Positions 25,495-33,203 of a stretch of 48,113 nucleotides of DNA are shown here, one piece after another (the stretch's first letter is position 1; the number at the start of each line of letters is the position of its first letter). Origin of the DNA: Mycobacterium sp. (GTDB taxonomy: Bacteria; Actinomycetota; Actinomycetes; Mycobacteriales; Mycobacteriaceae); assembly GCA_023264765.1 (NCBI GenBank), contig JAHFVC010000008.1, positions 1-48,113 on the forward strand, in the 5' to 3' direction. The notes under the pieces are model-generated. The model had not been told where the DNA came from. It searched no databases and was given only the letters and a program-made list of their open reading frames with translations. Both the position numbers and the translations under genes were made by a program.

Positions 25495-26460
25495 TCACAC
25501 CCGCCTGCGGACGATCAGCGGAACCGTCGGATGCCCGGAAGCGGCCGGAGACTCGACCGGCAACGCGGCCAGTTCCCGGATGGTGTCCTCGGCCAGGCGG
25601 GCGAATTCGCGGGTGGCATTCGACAGCGGCCGGCCCCGGTGCTGGGCCAGCGCGATGGTGTCGAACAACGGCTCGGCGAACGGAGCGATGTGCAACCCGG
25701 GCGGGAAGGCCGCACTATCGATTACCGCGCCGCTGACGATGGTGTCGCCGAACCGGGCCGCCACCAGGCGCAAAGCGGCTTCGACGTGCTCGATCTCGAT
25801 CCGTGGCTCCAGCCGCAGCCCGGCCAGCTGCGCACGTTCGGCAAGTTGACGCCGTGTCGGATCTTTCCAGCCGTAGTGCGCATCGTAGAGCACCAGATCA
25901 GCTTCAGCCAATTGCCTTATGGTGACTGGCTTTTCGGTGTGAGACGGGTCGGCGCTGACGTAGAAGACCTCGTCGCGCAGCAGTGGCCGCACGGTCAGAT
26001 CCTCGTCGTCGATCGGGAGGATCAACATGCCCGCTTCGATCTCACCCGCCTGGATCGCTGCCGCCGTCTCCGCGGAGTTCTGTCCGACCAGCCGCACCCG
26101 AACCTCGGGATAGCGCATGTGAAAGGTCTGCACCAAGCTGGAGAGCAGGTAGTAATCGGCGTTGCGCGGAACGCCGAACGTTGCGGTGCCGCCACCGAGG
26201 GATCCGGCCGACCGCACGGCATGCACACCACCGTCGGCGGCATGCACCGACTGCTGCGCATAGGGAAGCAGTTCCTCCCCTGCGGCAGTCAGCGCCAAGC
26301 GGCGACTGCCCCGCACGAACAACTGCGTATCAAGTTCGACCTCGAGCCGGCGCACCAACTCTGACACCGAGGCCTGCGCCATCTGAATGGCCTCAGCCGC
26401 CGCGGTGAACGAGCCGGTCCGCTGAGCCTCCACGAACGCGCGCAGCTGGTTGAGTGTCAC
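25495..26460 (-). CDS. LysR-family transcriptional regulator
   Basis: 321-residue LysR-type regulator: N-terminal helix-turn-helix (about residues 2-60, NQLRAFVEAQRTGSFTAAAE and the recognition helix with SVSELVRRLE) and a periplasmic-binding-like effector domain beyond residue 90. GTG at 26460 is chosen because it overlaps the stop of the ABC exporter gene (GTGA, 26457-26460); an ATG-like start 18 bp further up would lie inside the exporter gene. It is therefore the third gene of the exporter operon, yet its stop faces the promoter of the HisD-like operon. It probably controls that operon, and possibly links it to exporter expression. Confidence 0.88.
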   Translation of the reverse strand: MTLNQLRAFVEAQRTGSFTAAAEAIQMAQASVSELVRRLEVELDTQLFVRGSRRLALTAAGEELLPYAQQSVHAADGGVHAVRSAGSLGGGTATFGVPRNADYYLLSSLVQTFHMRYPEVRVRLVGQNSAETAAAIQAGEIEAGMLILPIDDEDLTVRPLLRDEVFYVSADPSHTEKPVTIRQLAEADLVLYDAHYGWKDPTRRQLAERAQLAGLRLEPRIEIEHVEAALRLVAARFGDTIVSGAVIDSAAFPPGLHIAPFAEPLFDTIALAQHRGRPLSNATREFARLAEDTIRELAALPVESPAASGHPTVPLIVRRRV

Positions 26461-28274
26461 GCCAGCGATTCCACCCACGCCTGATGCAGACCGGCGAAAT
26501 GCCCACCCGCATCGATCAATTCACCCGGCGGACCGTCCTCGACGATGCGCCCGTGCTCCAGCACCAGCACCCGGTCGGCACTGAGCACCGTCGACAGCCG
26601 GTGCGCGATCACCACCGCGGTCCGGTCGGCCAACACCGTCACCAACGCCCGCTGCACCAGACGCTCACTGGGCACATCCAGCGAGGACGTCGCCTCGTCC
26701 AGGATGAGCACCGCCGGATCAGCCAGGAACGCACGGGCGAAGGCCAGCAACTGACGCTGGCCCGCCGACAGCCGGCCACCTCGTTTGGCGACATCGGTGT
26801 CATACCCCTCGGGCAGCGCATCGATGAACCGGTCCGCCCCGACGGCCACCGCCGCCGCGCGCACCTCGTCATCCGTCGCGGACGGCCTGCCGAACCGGAT
26901 GTTGTCGGCCACGGTGCCCTCGAACATGAAGTTCTCCTGGGTCACCATCACCACATGCCGGCGCAGCTCCGCCTGCTCGATATCACGCAGATCGGTCCCA
27001 TCCAGGCTGACCACACCGGCCACCGGGTCATAGAACCGCGCAATGAGTTTCGCGATGGTGGTCTTGCCGGCGCCGGTGGTCCCCACCAAAGCCACGGTCT
27101 GCCCGGCCGGAATATGCAACGACAGGTCGGGCAACACGGGCCGCCCGGGCACGTAGTCGAAGCGCACGTCCCGAATGTCCACCTCCCCGCGCACCGATGA
27201 CAGCGGCACAGGCGACAAAGGATCGCGGATCCCTGGTTCCTCGGCCAGCACGCCGGAGATCTTCTCCAGCGCCGCCGACGCCGACTGGAAGGTGTTGAAG
27301 AACTGCGAGATCTCCTGCATCGGCTCGAAGAAGATGCGCAGATACAGCAGGAACGCGGTCAGCGTGCCCAGGGTCATCCGGTCCTGCATCACCAGGTAGC
27401 CGCCGTACAGGATCACCACGCCGGTCGCGAGGTTGCCCACCAACCGCACGCTCGGCATGAAGATCGCCATCAGTTTGAAGGCGCGCTCGTTGATCGACTT
27501 GTACTGGTCGGCAACGTCTTCGAAGATCTCCTGGTTGCGCGGCTCCCGACGGTAGGCCTGCACCGCCTTGATGCCCGTCATGGTCTCGACGAACTGCACG
27601 ATCACCAACGCCGCGGACTCACGCACCTTGAGGTAGGTGCGAGACGACTCGGAGCGGAACCACATCACGAGCCCCACCAGAATGGGGAACACGCACAGGC
27701 ACGTCAGGCCCAGGCGCCAGTCCAGCACGACCAGCAGGACCGCGGTGCCGCACATCGTGAGCACGGCGGTGATCAGGCCGTCGAACCCGGTCGAGAGCAT
27801 CTCCTGGATGGCTTCGATGTCATTCGTCGACCGCGCCACCACCCGGCCCGAGGTGTACCGGTCATGGAAGGCCACGTCCAACCGCTGGAAATGGCGAAAC
27901 AGCCTGCGCCGCAACTCCAGCAGCACCTGCTGACCGATCCGGCCGGACCGGCGCAGGAACACCATCCGGCTGACGCCCTGCAGCACCACCACCCCGCACA
28001 GCACGACCAGGATGAACACCAGCTCCCGCGCAGAACCGCCGTCCACGATCGGCGGGATGCCGTGGTCGATACCGCGCTGCACCAGGATCGGCACCGACAG
28101 CCGGGCGGCGTTCTCGACCACGACGATGATGGCCAGGATCGCGACGATCGCGCGGTAGGGCCGCAGCAGCGAGAACAGCAACGTGCGTGCTTCGCGCCGC
28201 CGCGAGATCGATTCGTCGATGGGCAGGTCGTCGACGTTCTCGACGGTCTGTCCGCGCCAGTCCGACACGCTCAT
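26457..28274 (-). CDS. ABC exporter, fused TMD-NBD, catalytic-site subunit
   Basis: 605-residue type IV ABC exporter half-transporter: six membrane helices (about residues 35-310) then a nucleotide-binding domain. Walker A is GTTGAGKTT (about 397-405), the Q-loop is in VTQENFMFEG, Walker B is VLILDEATSSLD with the catalytic Glu, and the H-loop is IAHRLST. The signature is altered to RLSAGQ. The upstream partner has the reverse pattern (LSGGQ but LDD), so the pair forms a heterodimer with one consensus and one degenerate ATP site. ATG at 28274 lies 31 bp after the partner's stop. The domain order and paired organisation match heterodimeric multidrug/lipid exporters such as Rv1272c-Rv1273c; substrate unknown. 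Confidence 0.92.
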   Translation of the reverse strand: MSVSDWRGQTVENVDDLPIDESISRRREARTLLFSLLRPYRAIVAILAIIVVVENAARLSVPILVQRGIDHGIPPIVDGGSARELVFILVVLCGVVVLQGVSRMVFLRRSGRIGQQVLLELRRRLFRHFQRLDVAFHDRYTSGRVVARSTNDIEAIQEMLSTGFDGLITAVLTMCGTAVLLVVLDWRLGLTCLCVFPILVGLVMWFRSESSRTYLKVRESAALVIVQFVETMTGIKAVQAYRREPRNQEIFEDVADQYKSINERAFKLMAIFMPSVRLVGNLATGVVILYGGYLVMQDRMTLGTLTAFLLYLRIFFEPMQEISQFFNTFQSASAALEKISGVLAEEPGIRDPLSPVPLSSVRGEVDIRDVRFDYVPGRPVLPDLSLHIPAGQTVALVGTTGAGKTTIAKLIARFYDPVAGVVSLDGTDLRDIEQAELRRHVVMVTQENFMFEGTVADNIRFGRPSATDDEVRAAAVAVGADRFIDALPEGYDTDVAKRGGRLSAGQRQLLAFARAFLADPAVLILDEATSSLDVPSERLVQRALVTVLADRTAVVIAHRLSTVLSADRVLVLEHGRIVEDGPPGELIDAGGHFAGLHQAWVESLA

Positions 28275-28302
28275 CGCGGCACTCTGCTCTTCGCGCAAGC
28301 GC

Positions 28303-30195
28303 TCATCGCCGACGCTCCCAGGCCGACAGCGCCTCGTCCTCAAGGTGCAGATGCTCCAGCCGGGACCGGCATTCGTCGTCTTCCCAGTCGCAGGCCCGCT
28401 CGGCGCCGTCGTCGAGTTCGTCGTCGGCGGCCAGCAGATACCGGTACTCGCCGACACCGGCCAGCAGCTCGGTGTGCGTGCCGATATCGGTGATGGTGCC
28501 GTCCTGCAGTAGTGCAACCCGGTCGGCGAGCAGCACCGTCGACGCCCGGTGCGCGACCACGATGCCGGTGACGCCACGCAGCACCCGGCTGAGCGCCTCG
28601 GTGACGACGGCCTCGGTATGCACGTCCAGCGCGGACAACGTGTCGTCGAGCACCAGCACCGACGGCTGCGCCAGGATGGCGCGCGCCAGCGAAAGCCGTT
28701 GCCGCTGACCACCGGACAGGCTCATACCCTGTTCCCCGATACGGGTGTTCAGACCGTATGGCAGATCGTGGACAAATTCAGCTGAGGCGACGCTTATGGC
28801 CTCGGCCAGCTGATCCTCGCTCGCGTCGGGGTTGCCCAGCTGCAGATTTTCGCGCACCGACATGGAGAACAGCGTCGGGTCCTCGAACGCGGTGGCCACC
28901 GCCTGCCGCAGCGCCGGTAATGACAGTTCGCGGATGTCCTTGCCGTCCAACAGGATCGCGCCCTCGGTGACGTCATACAGCCGGGACAGCAGCGCCGTGA
29001 GCACCGACTTGCCCGAGCCGGTCGCGCCGACGAGCGCCACCGTCTCCCCTGGCTGCACGGTCAGGTTCACATGCCGCAGCGCCCACGCCTCGCTGTCGGG
29101 GAACCGGAACCCGACATCGACCAGCTCCAGCAGCCCGCCCCGCGGGGTCCCGTCGACCGGGCCGTCGGCGATGTCGCGTGGTGCGTCGAAGATCTCGGCA
29201 ACCCGGTTCGCCGCCGTCATGGCCTCCTGCGTCATCGACAGCAGGAAGCCCAGCGAGGCGATCGGCCACACCAGCGACAGCATCATGGTGATGAACGCGA
29301 CCAGGGTGCCCATGGTGACCAGGCTGTGGCCCGCCGCGTAGGCGCCGACGCCCAGCACCACGATCAGGGTGACGGTCGGGATGATCTCCAGCAGCGTCCA
29401 GAATTTCGCGGACACCCCGACCTTGCGTATCTCGGTGTCGAACAGGTCCGAGGCGCGCTCGTCGAACCGGTCATAGGCGTAGTCCTCGCGGCCGAACGCC
29501 TTGACCACCCGCAACCCGAGCGCCTGCTCCTCGACGTGGGTGGCGACGTTGCCGGACCGATCCTGGGCTTGGCGGGACAGCTTGGTGAACTGCCGCTCGA
29601 AATGCAGCAGGGTGACGGTGATGGGCGCGATGGAGAGCACGACGATGACGCCCAGCGGCCAGTACATCGCCAGCAGGATCGACGTCACCACGATGATCTG
29701 CGCGGTGTTGAGCATCAGGAACAGCAGGCCGAAGGACAGGAACTGCCGGATGGTGCTCAGGTCGTTCATGACCCGCGACAGCAATTGCCCGGACTGCCAC
29801 TGTCCGTGAAAGTTCATCGGCAGGATCTGCAGCCGGGCGTAGAGGTCCTTGCGGATATCGGCTTCCACGCCCATGGTGGCGCGGGCCACCAGCCAGCGGC
29901 GGATGAACCACAGCACGGCCTCGGAGACGCCGACCGCGGTGGCGCCCAGGCCGAGGATCCACAACCCGCGCTCGTCGTGGTGGCGGATGGGCCCGTCGAC
30001 CACCGCCTTGGTGATCAGGGGGATAGCGACCGTGGCGCCCAGGCTGGCGAACGCCGCCACCACCATGATGGCCCAGCGCACGCGGTACGGCTTCAGATAG
30101 GGCAGCAGGCGCAGGATGTCCGAGGACGTGCGGATGCGGCGCGGCGGCGGCGCGATGGCCGGTGCCGCGCGCAGCACACTGTCGTCCCTACTCAT
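28303..30195 (-). CDS. ABC exporter, fused TMD-NBD, degenerate-site subunit
   Basis: 630-residue half-transporter, first gene of the exporter operon. Six membrane helices (about residues 40-330) precede the nucleotide-binding domain: Walker A GATGSGKS (about 389-396), a perfect LSGGQRQR signature (about 490), Walker B VLVLDDTLSALD with Asp in place of the catalytic Glu, and H-loop VVAHRAST. A 40-residue acidic tail rich in Asp, Glu and Arg follows the domain. ATG at 30195 has GGTGGAG four bases upstream; a GTG twelve bases further up is the alternative. Its promoter carries a SoxR/MerR-like dyad, so the operon may respond to redox-active or cytotoxic compounds. Confidence 0.92.
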   Translation of the reverse strand: MSRDDSVLRAAPAIAPPPRRIRTSSDILRLLPYLKPYRVRWAIMVVAAFASLGATVAIPLITKAVVDGPIRHHDERGLWILGLGATAVGVSEAVLWFIRRWLVARATMGVEADIRKDLYARLQILPMNFHGQWQSGQLLSRVMNDLSTIRQFLSFGLLFLMLNTAQIIVVTSILLAMYWPLGVIVVLSIAPITVTLLHFERQFTKLSRQAQDRSGNVATHVEEQALGLRVVKAFGREDYAYDRFDERASDLFDTEIRKVGVSAKFWTLLEIIPTVTLIVVLGVGAYAAGHSLVTMGTLVAFITMMLSLVWPIASLGFLLSMTQEAMTAANRVAEIFDAPRDIADGPVDGTPRGGLLELVDVGFRFPDSEAWALRHVNLTVQPGETVALVGATGSGKSVLTALLSRLYDVTEGAILLDGKDIRELSLPALRQAVATAFEDPTLFSMSVRENLQLGNPDASEDQLAEAISVASAEFVHDLPYGLNTRIGEQGMSLSGGQRQRLSLARAILAQPSVLVLDDTLSALDVHTEAVVTEALSRVLRGVTGIVVAHRASTVLLADRVALLQDGTITDIGTHTELLAGVGEYRYLLAADDELDDGAERACDWEDDECRSRLEHLHLEDEALSAWERRR

Positions 30196-30303
30196 GACTC
30201 CACCCACTAAGACTGTCTAACCCATGCCACCGACAGGTACTTACCCCGTCGCCCCTGAGACTCCCCACTCCGATGTTCCCACGCCGGACAACCGAATAAC
30301 CTG

Positions 30304-30334
30304 ACGCTAAAACCTCAACAATTATTGAGGTCAA
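30304..30334 (-). promoter_or_regulatory. MerR/SoxR-type promoter of the ABC exporter operon
   Basis: On the minus strand a -35 box TTGACC (30329-30334) and a -10 box TAGCGT (30304-30309) are separated by 19 bp, the over-long spacing typical of MerR-family promoters. A dyad ACCTCAA-N6-TTGAGGT fills the spacer (30312-30331). Its arms CCTCAA and TTGAGG are identical to those of the E. coli sox box. The predicted start lies about 100 nt before the exporter ATG. No MerR-family gene is in the window. Confidence 0.7.
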
Positions 30335-30342
30335 ACATTCCG

Positions 30343-30888
30343 TCAGATGAACCCGAAGTACCCGATTACCCCGGCCGCAGCCACGATGAACAGCGGATTG
30401 ATCTTGCTGAACAGGAAGATGCCGGTGCACACCGCCGTGATGGTGTACGCCCGCCAGTCGTGGTCGGCGGCGCGGCTCATCACCAGCGAGGTCGCGAGGA
30501 TGAGTCCGACGGTCAGCGGCGCGAAGCCCTTCTCGACCGCGATGCGCAGCTTGGACTTCTCGGCACGCTGCCAGAACAGCGTCACCGCGTAGACGAACGA
30601 CGCGGCAGGCAACACCATCGCCACCATCGCGATCACCCCGCCCAGGATCGCCGCGGGCACACCGCCGACGTGCAACCCGGCGCCGTAACCGACCATCGAG
30701 ACGATCAGGATGCTCGGACCGGGCGCGGTCTGCGAGATGGAGAACAGGTCGGCGAACTGACTGTTGGAGAGCCAATGGCGGTGGTTGACCGCCTGCATGT
30801 GCATCTCCGGCAGCACCACGTTGCCGCCGCCGATGGACAGCAGTGAGAGCATCCCGAACAGTCCGGCGATCTGCAGATAGGTGCTCAC
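30343..30888 (-). CDS. ChrA-family chromate transporter, second half
   Basis: 181-residue single-domain member of the chromate ion transporter family with five or six membrane helices. The motif SIGGGNVVLPEM (about residues 18-29) and TAPGPSILIVSMVG (about 54-67) match the FGGG and PGP landmarks of a ChrA half. GTG at 30888 overlaps the stop of the first half by 4 nt (GTGA, 30885-30888). Paired short-chain ChrA proteins work as a heterodimer in other bacteria and may export chromate or carry sulfate-like anions; activity here is not shown. It is third in the phospholipase D-like/ChrA/ChrA operon. Confidence 0.88.
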   Translation of the reverse strand: MSTYLQIAGLFGMLSLLSIGGGNVVLPEMHMQAVNHRHWLSNSQFADLFSISQTAPGPSILIVSMVGYGAGLHVGGVPAAILGGVIAMVAMVLPAASFVYAVTLFWQRAEKSKLRIAVEKGFAPLTVGLILATSLVMSRAADHDWRAYTITAVCTGIFLFSKINPLFIVAAAGVIGYFGFI

Positions 30889-31436
30889 ACTTGCGCCTTC
30901 CGGGGCCACGCCCAGATCAGGCTCAGCGGCGCGAGGATGGCCAGGGTTCCCAGCAGTGGCCAGCGCAGCAGCCCGTTGAGCAGGAAGGCGCCGGCGAACA
31001 GCAGCACCGGCACCACTCCGGTGAGGCATTTCTGGCCGGTCTTGATCACCATCGTCAGGGTCAGCGCCACCGCCGCGGCTGACGCGCCGTGCAGCACACC
31101 TTTCACGGCGGGCACCTCTTTGAACCGGAAGTACACGAACGACAGCACCAGGATGATCACCAGCGGCATCAGGCACAGACCCACGACGGCCGCGACCGCC
31201 CCCGGCAGGCCGCGCATCTTGGTGCCGGCGAAGACGGCCATGTTGACCTGGTTGGCGCCGGGCAGGATCCGGCACATCGTCATCGCGGACAGGAACTCCG
31301 CCTCGCCCAGCCATTCCTTCTCGACCACCAACACCTCGCGCGACCACGCCGAGAGCCCGCCGCCGAAGGAGGCGAGCGCAATGTGGTTGAACGTCAGCGC
31401 CAACTCCCGCAATGACACGCGGGGCGTCTCATTCAT
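30885..31436 (-). CDS. ChrA-family chromate transporter, first half
   Basis: 183-residue chromate ion transporter domain with five or six helices. The N-terminal ASFGGGLSAWSRE (about residues 22-34) and ILPGANQVNMAVFAG (about 57-71) correspond to the conserved ChrA elements; the second Pro of PGP is Ala here. ATG at 31436 overlaps the phospholipase D-like stop by 8 bp. It is the partner of the half encoded immediately downstream. Tandem short ChrA genes are an established arrangement; coupling to a phospholipase D-like protein is not one I know. Confidence 0.88.
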   Translation of the reverse strand: MNETPRVSLRELALTFNHIALASFGGGLSAWSREVLVVEKEWLGEAEFLSAMTMCRILPGANQVNMAVFAGTKMRGLPGAVAAVVGLCLMPLVIILVLSFVYFRFKEVPAVKGVLHGASAAAVALTLTMVIKTGQKCLTGVVPVLLFAGAFLLNGLLRWPLLGTLAILAPLSLIWAWPRKAQV

Positions 31437-32421
31437 GCATGAGCTCCGGATCGTGCGGGAAATCATCCTCGACGTGGTCCTCGGGCCGCAGCGGGTCCGG
31501 CGGCTCGTAGTGATGCGACGACTCCCAGTCGAAGGCGAAGGTCTCACCCAGTCGTGCCACCGTGTCGGACTCGGAGACGATGACGCCGAGCTCGCGGCGC
31601 AGGTCGAAGGCACTGCGGTCGATGTTCATCGAACCGACCAGTGCGTGCGCGTCATCGGCGATCAGCAGCTTCGCGTGCACCCGCAGGTTCTTCTGCTTGT
31701 GCACCTTCACCCCGAACCGGCGCAGGGTGCGCAACGAGGCGAAGGTGTCCAGGATGTCCCATTCGCTGATGCCGTGTTTCCCGCCGCACAGCACGCGCAC
31801 CTTCACGCCGCGCTCGGCCGCAGCGGCAATATGGTCGAGAATCACCGCATCCACATATTTCGGATGCTGAATATCGAGCCGCCGCTCGGCGGTATCGATG
31901 AATTGCGCCATGTGATAGCGCGAATTCGAATTACTCCACAGCAGACCCTCGAATACGGCCGGATGCCAATCGTCGTGGTGTTCCCAGTCCGCGTCGAATG
32001 CGTCGACGATCTGCGCCACGTGTTGCGGCGCGGTGGTGATCACCCCGTAGTCCCGGGTCAACGTGAAGTACTTCTCGCAGAGATTGAAGGTCGCCACCAG
32101 CGCCGCCTGCCCATCCACGACGATCGACTTCTCGTGCGTGACATAGAACTTCGGGTTGGTCCACGCCACCTTCACCCCCGCGTCCTGCAGTCGGGTGAAC
32201 GACTCGTCGTTGGCGCGATCCCCGCCGGAGCGAGCCGGGTTCAACATCACCCGCACCTCGACCCCCGCGGCATGGCGGTCGATGACCGCCTCCAGCAACG
32301 ACTCTTCGGTGAAGGTGAATTGTTTGATGAGCAACGACTTTTCGGCGGCTGCGATAAAGGCTCGCACCGGCTCGACGCCATCGTCGGGCTGCACGATCAC
32401 CCGCGGCGAATATTGCAGCAT
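31429..32421 (-). CDS. Phospholipase D-like protein with two HKD motifs
   Basis: 330-residue PLD-superfamily protein with both catalytic motifs: HEKSIVVD (about residues 96-103, in a VTHEKSIVVDGQAAL stretch) and HAKLLIAD (about 256-263). The two copies form one active site, as in cardiolipin synthases and bacterial PLDs. No signal peptide or membrane helix is apparent, so it is probably cytoplasmic or membrane-associated. ATG at 32421 has no clear ribosome-binding site and is preceded at once by a 9-bp hairpin. It is first in an operon with two ChrA halves (8-bp overlap). Phosphodiesterase chemistry is supported by the motifs; substrate, lipid or nucleic acid, is not. Confidence 0.88.
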   Translation of the reverse strand: MLQYSPRVIVQPDDGVEPVRAFIAAAEKSLLIKQFTFTEESLLEAVIDRHAAGVEVRVMLNPARSGGDRANDESFTRLQDAGVKVAWTNPKFYVTHEKSIVVDGQAALVATFNLCEKYFTLTRDYGVITTAPQHVAQIVDAFDADWEHHDDWHPAVFEGLLWSNSNSRYHMAQFIDTAERRLDIQHPKYVDAVILDHIAAAAERGVKVRVLCGGKHGISEWDILDTFASLRTLRRFGVKVHKQKNLRVHAKLLIADDAHALVGSMNIDRSAFDLRRELGVIVSESDTVARLGETFAFDWESSHHYEPPDPLRPEDHVEDDFPHDPELMHE

Positions 32422-32426
32422 AAGCG

Positions 32427-32454
32427 CCGGATGCTAGCACCGAAAAGCATCCGG
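32427..32454. promoter_or_regulatory. Hairpin in the divergent PLD/prrA leader
   Basis: CCGGATGCT (32427-32435) and AGCATCCGG (32446-32454) form a 9-bp perfect stem with a 10-nt loop in the 71-bp region between the PLD-like gene and prrA. On the minus strand it ends 5 nt before the PLD-like ATG, where a ribosome-binding site would lie. Confidence 0.45.
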
Positions 32455-32492
32455 GACGTGCCTGCCGCAATAGCGGTGGCCGATCAGGCAAG

Positions 32493-33203
32493 ATGGGCTC
32501 CATGGACAGTGGAGCAGCCTCCCCCCGGGTCCTCGTCGTCGACGACGATCCCGACGTACTTGCGTCGCTGGAACGCGGCCTGCGGCTGTCCGGATTCGAG
32601 GTCGCCACGGCTGTCGACGGAGCAGAAGCCCTGCGCAGCGCCACCGAGACCCGACCCGATGCCATCGTGCTCGACATCAACATGCCCGTGCTCGACGGGG
32701 TCAGCGTGGTCACCGCGCTGCGCGCCATGGACAACGACGTCCCGGTCTGCGTGCTCTCAGCCCGCAGTTCGGTGGACGACCGGGTGGCCGGGCTGGAAGC
32801 CGGCGCAGACGACTACCTGGTGAAACCGTTCGTGCTGCAGGAATTGGTGGCCCGGGTCAAGGCCCTGCTGCGGCGGCGCGGATCCACGGCGACGTTCTCC
32901 TCGGAGACCATCTCCGTCGGGCCGCTCGAAGTCGACATCCCCGGCCGGCGGGCCCGCGTCAACGGCACCGACGTCGACCTGACGAAACGCGAATTCGACC
33001 TGCTTGCCGTCCTCGCCGAACACAAGACCGCCGTGCTGTCGCGCGCCCAGCTGCTCGAGCTGGTGTGGGGTTATGACTTCGCCGCCGACACCAACGTCGT
33101 CGACGTGTTCATCGGCTACCTGCGCCGCAAGCTGGAGGCCGGCGGCGCCCCCCGGCTGTTGCACACGGTCCGCGGCGTGGGGTTCGTCCTCAGGCAGCAA
33201 TAG
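32493..33203 (+). CDS. prrA: Response regulator PrrA (OmpR/PhoB type)
   Basis: 236-residue two-component response regulator, nearly identical in sequence to mycobacterial PrrA. The receiver domain (residues about 12-125) has the acidic pocket VVDDD at 15-19, phospho-acceptor Asp61 (VLDINMP) and the conserved Lys in YLVKPF. A winged-helix DNA-binding domain follows (about 145-233, [22 protein letters not shown]). The stop is followed at once by prrB. PrrA is essential in M. tuberculosis and regulates early intracellular growth and respiration genes. In M. tuberculosis its upstream neighbour on the same strand is accD3; here accD3 is 31 kb away, with the PLD-like gene divergent. Confidence 0.97.
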   Translation: MGSMDSGAASPRVLVVDDDPDVLASLERGLRLSGFEVATAVDGAEALRSATETRPDAIVLDINMPVLDGVSVVTALRAMDNDVPVCVLSARSSVDDRVAGLEAGADDYLVKPFVLQELVARVKALLRRRGSTATFSSETISVGPLEVDIPGRRARVNGTDVDLTKREFDLLAVLAEHKTAVLSRAQLLELVWGYDFAADTNVVDVFIGYLRRKLEAGGAPRLLHTVRGVGFVLRQQ

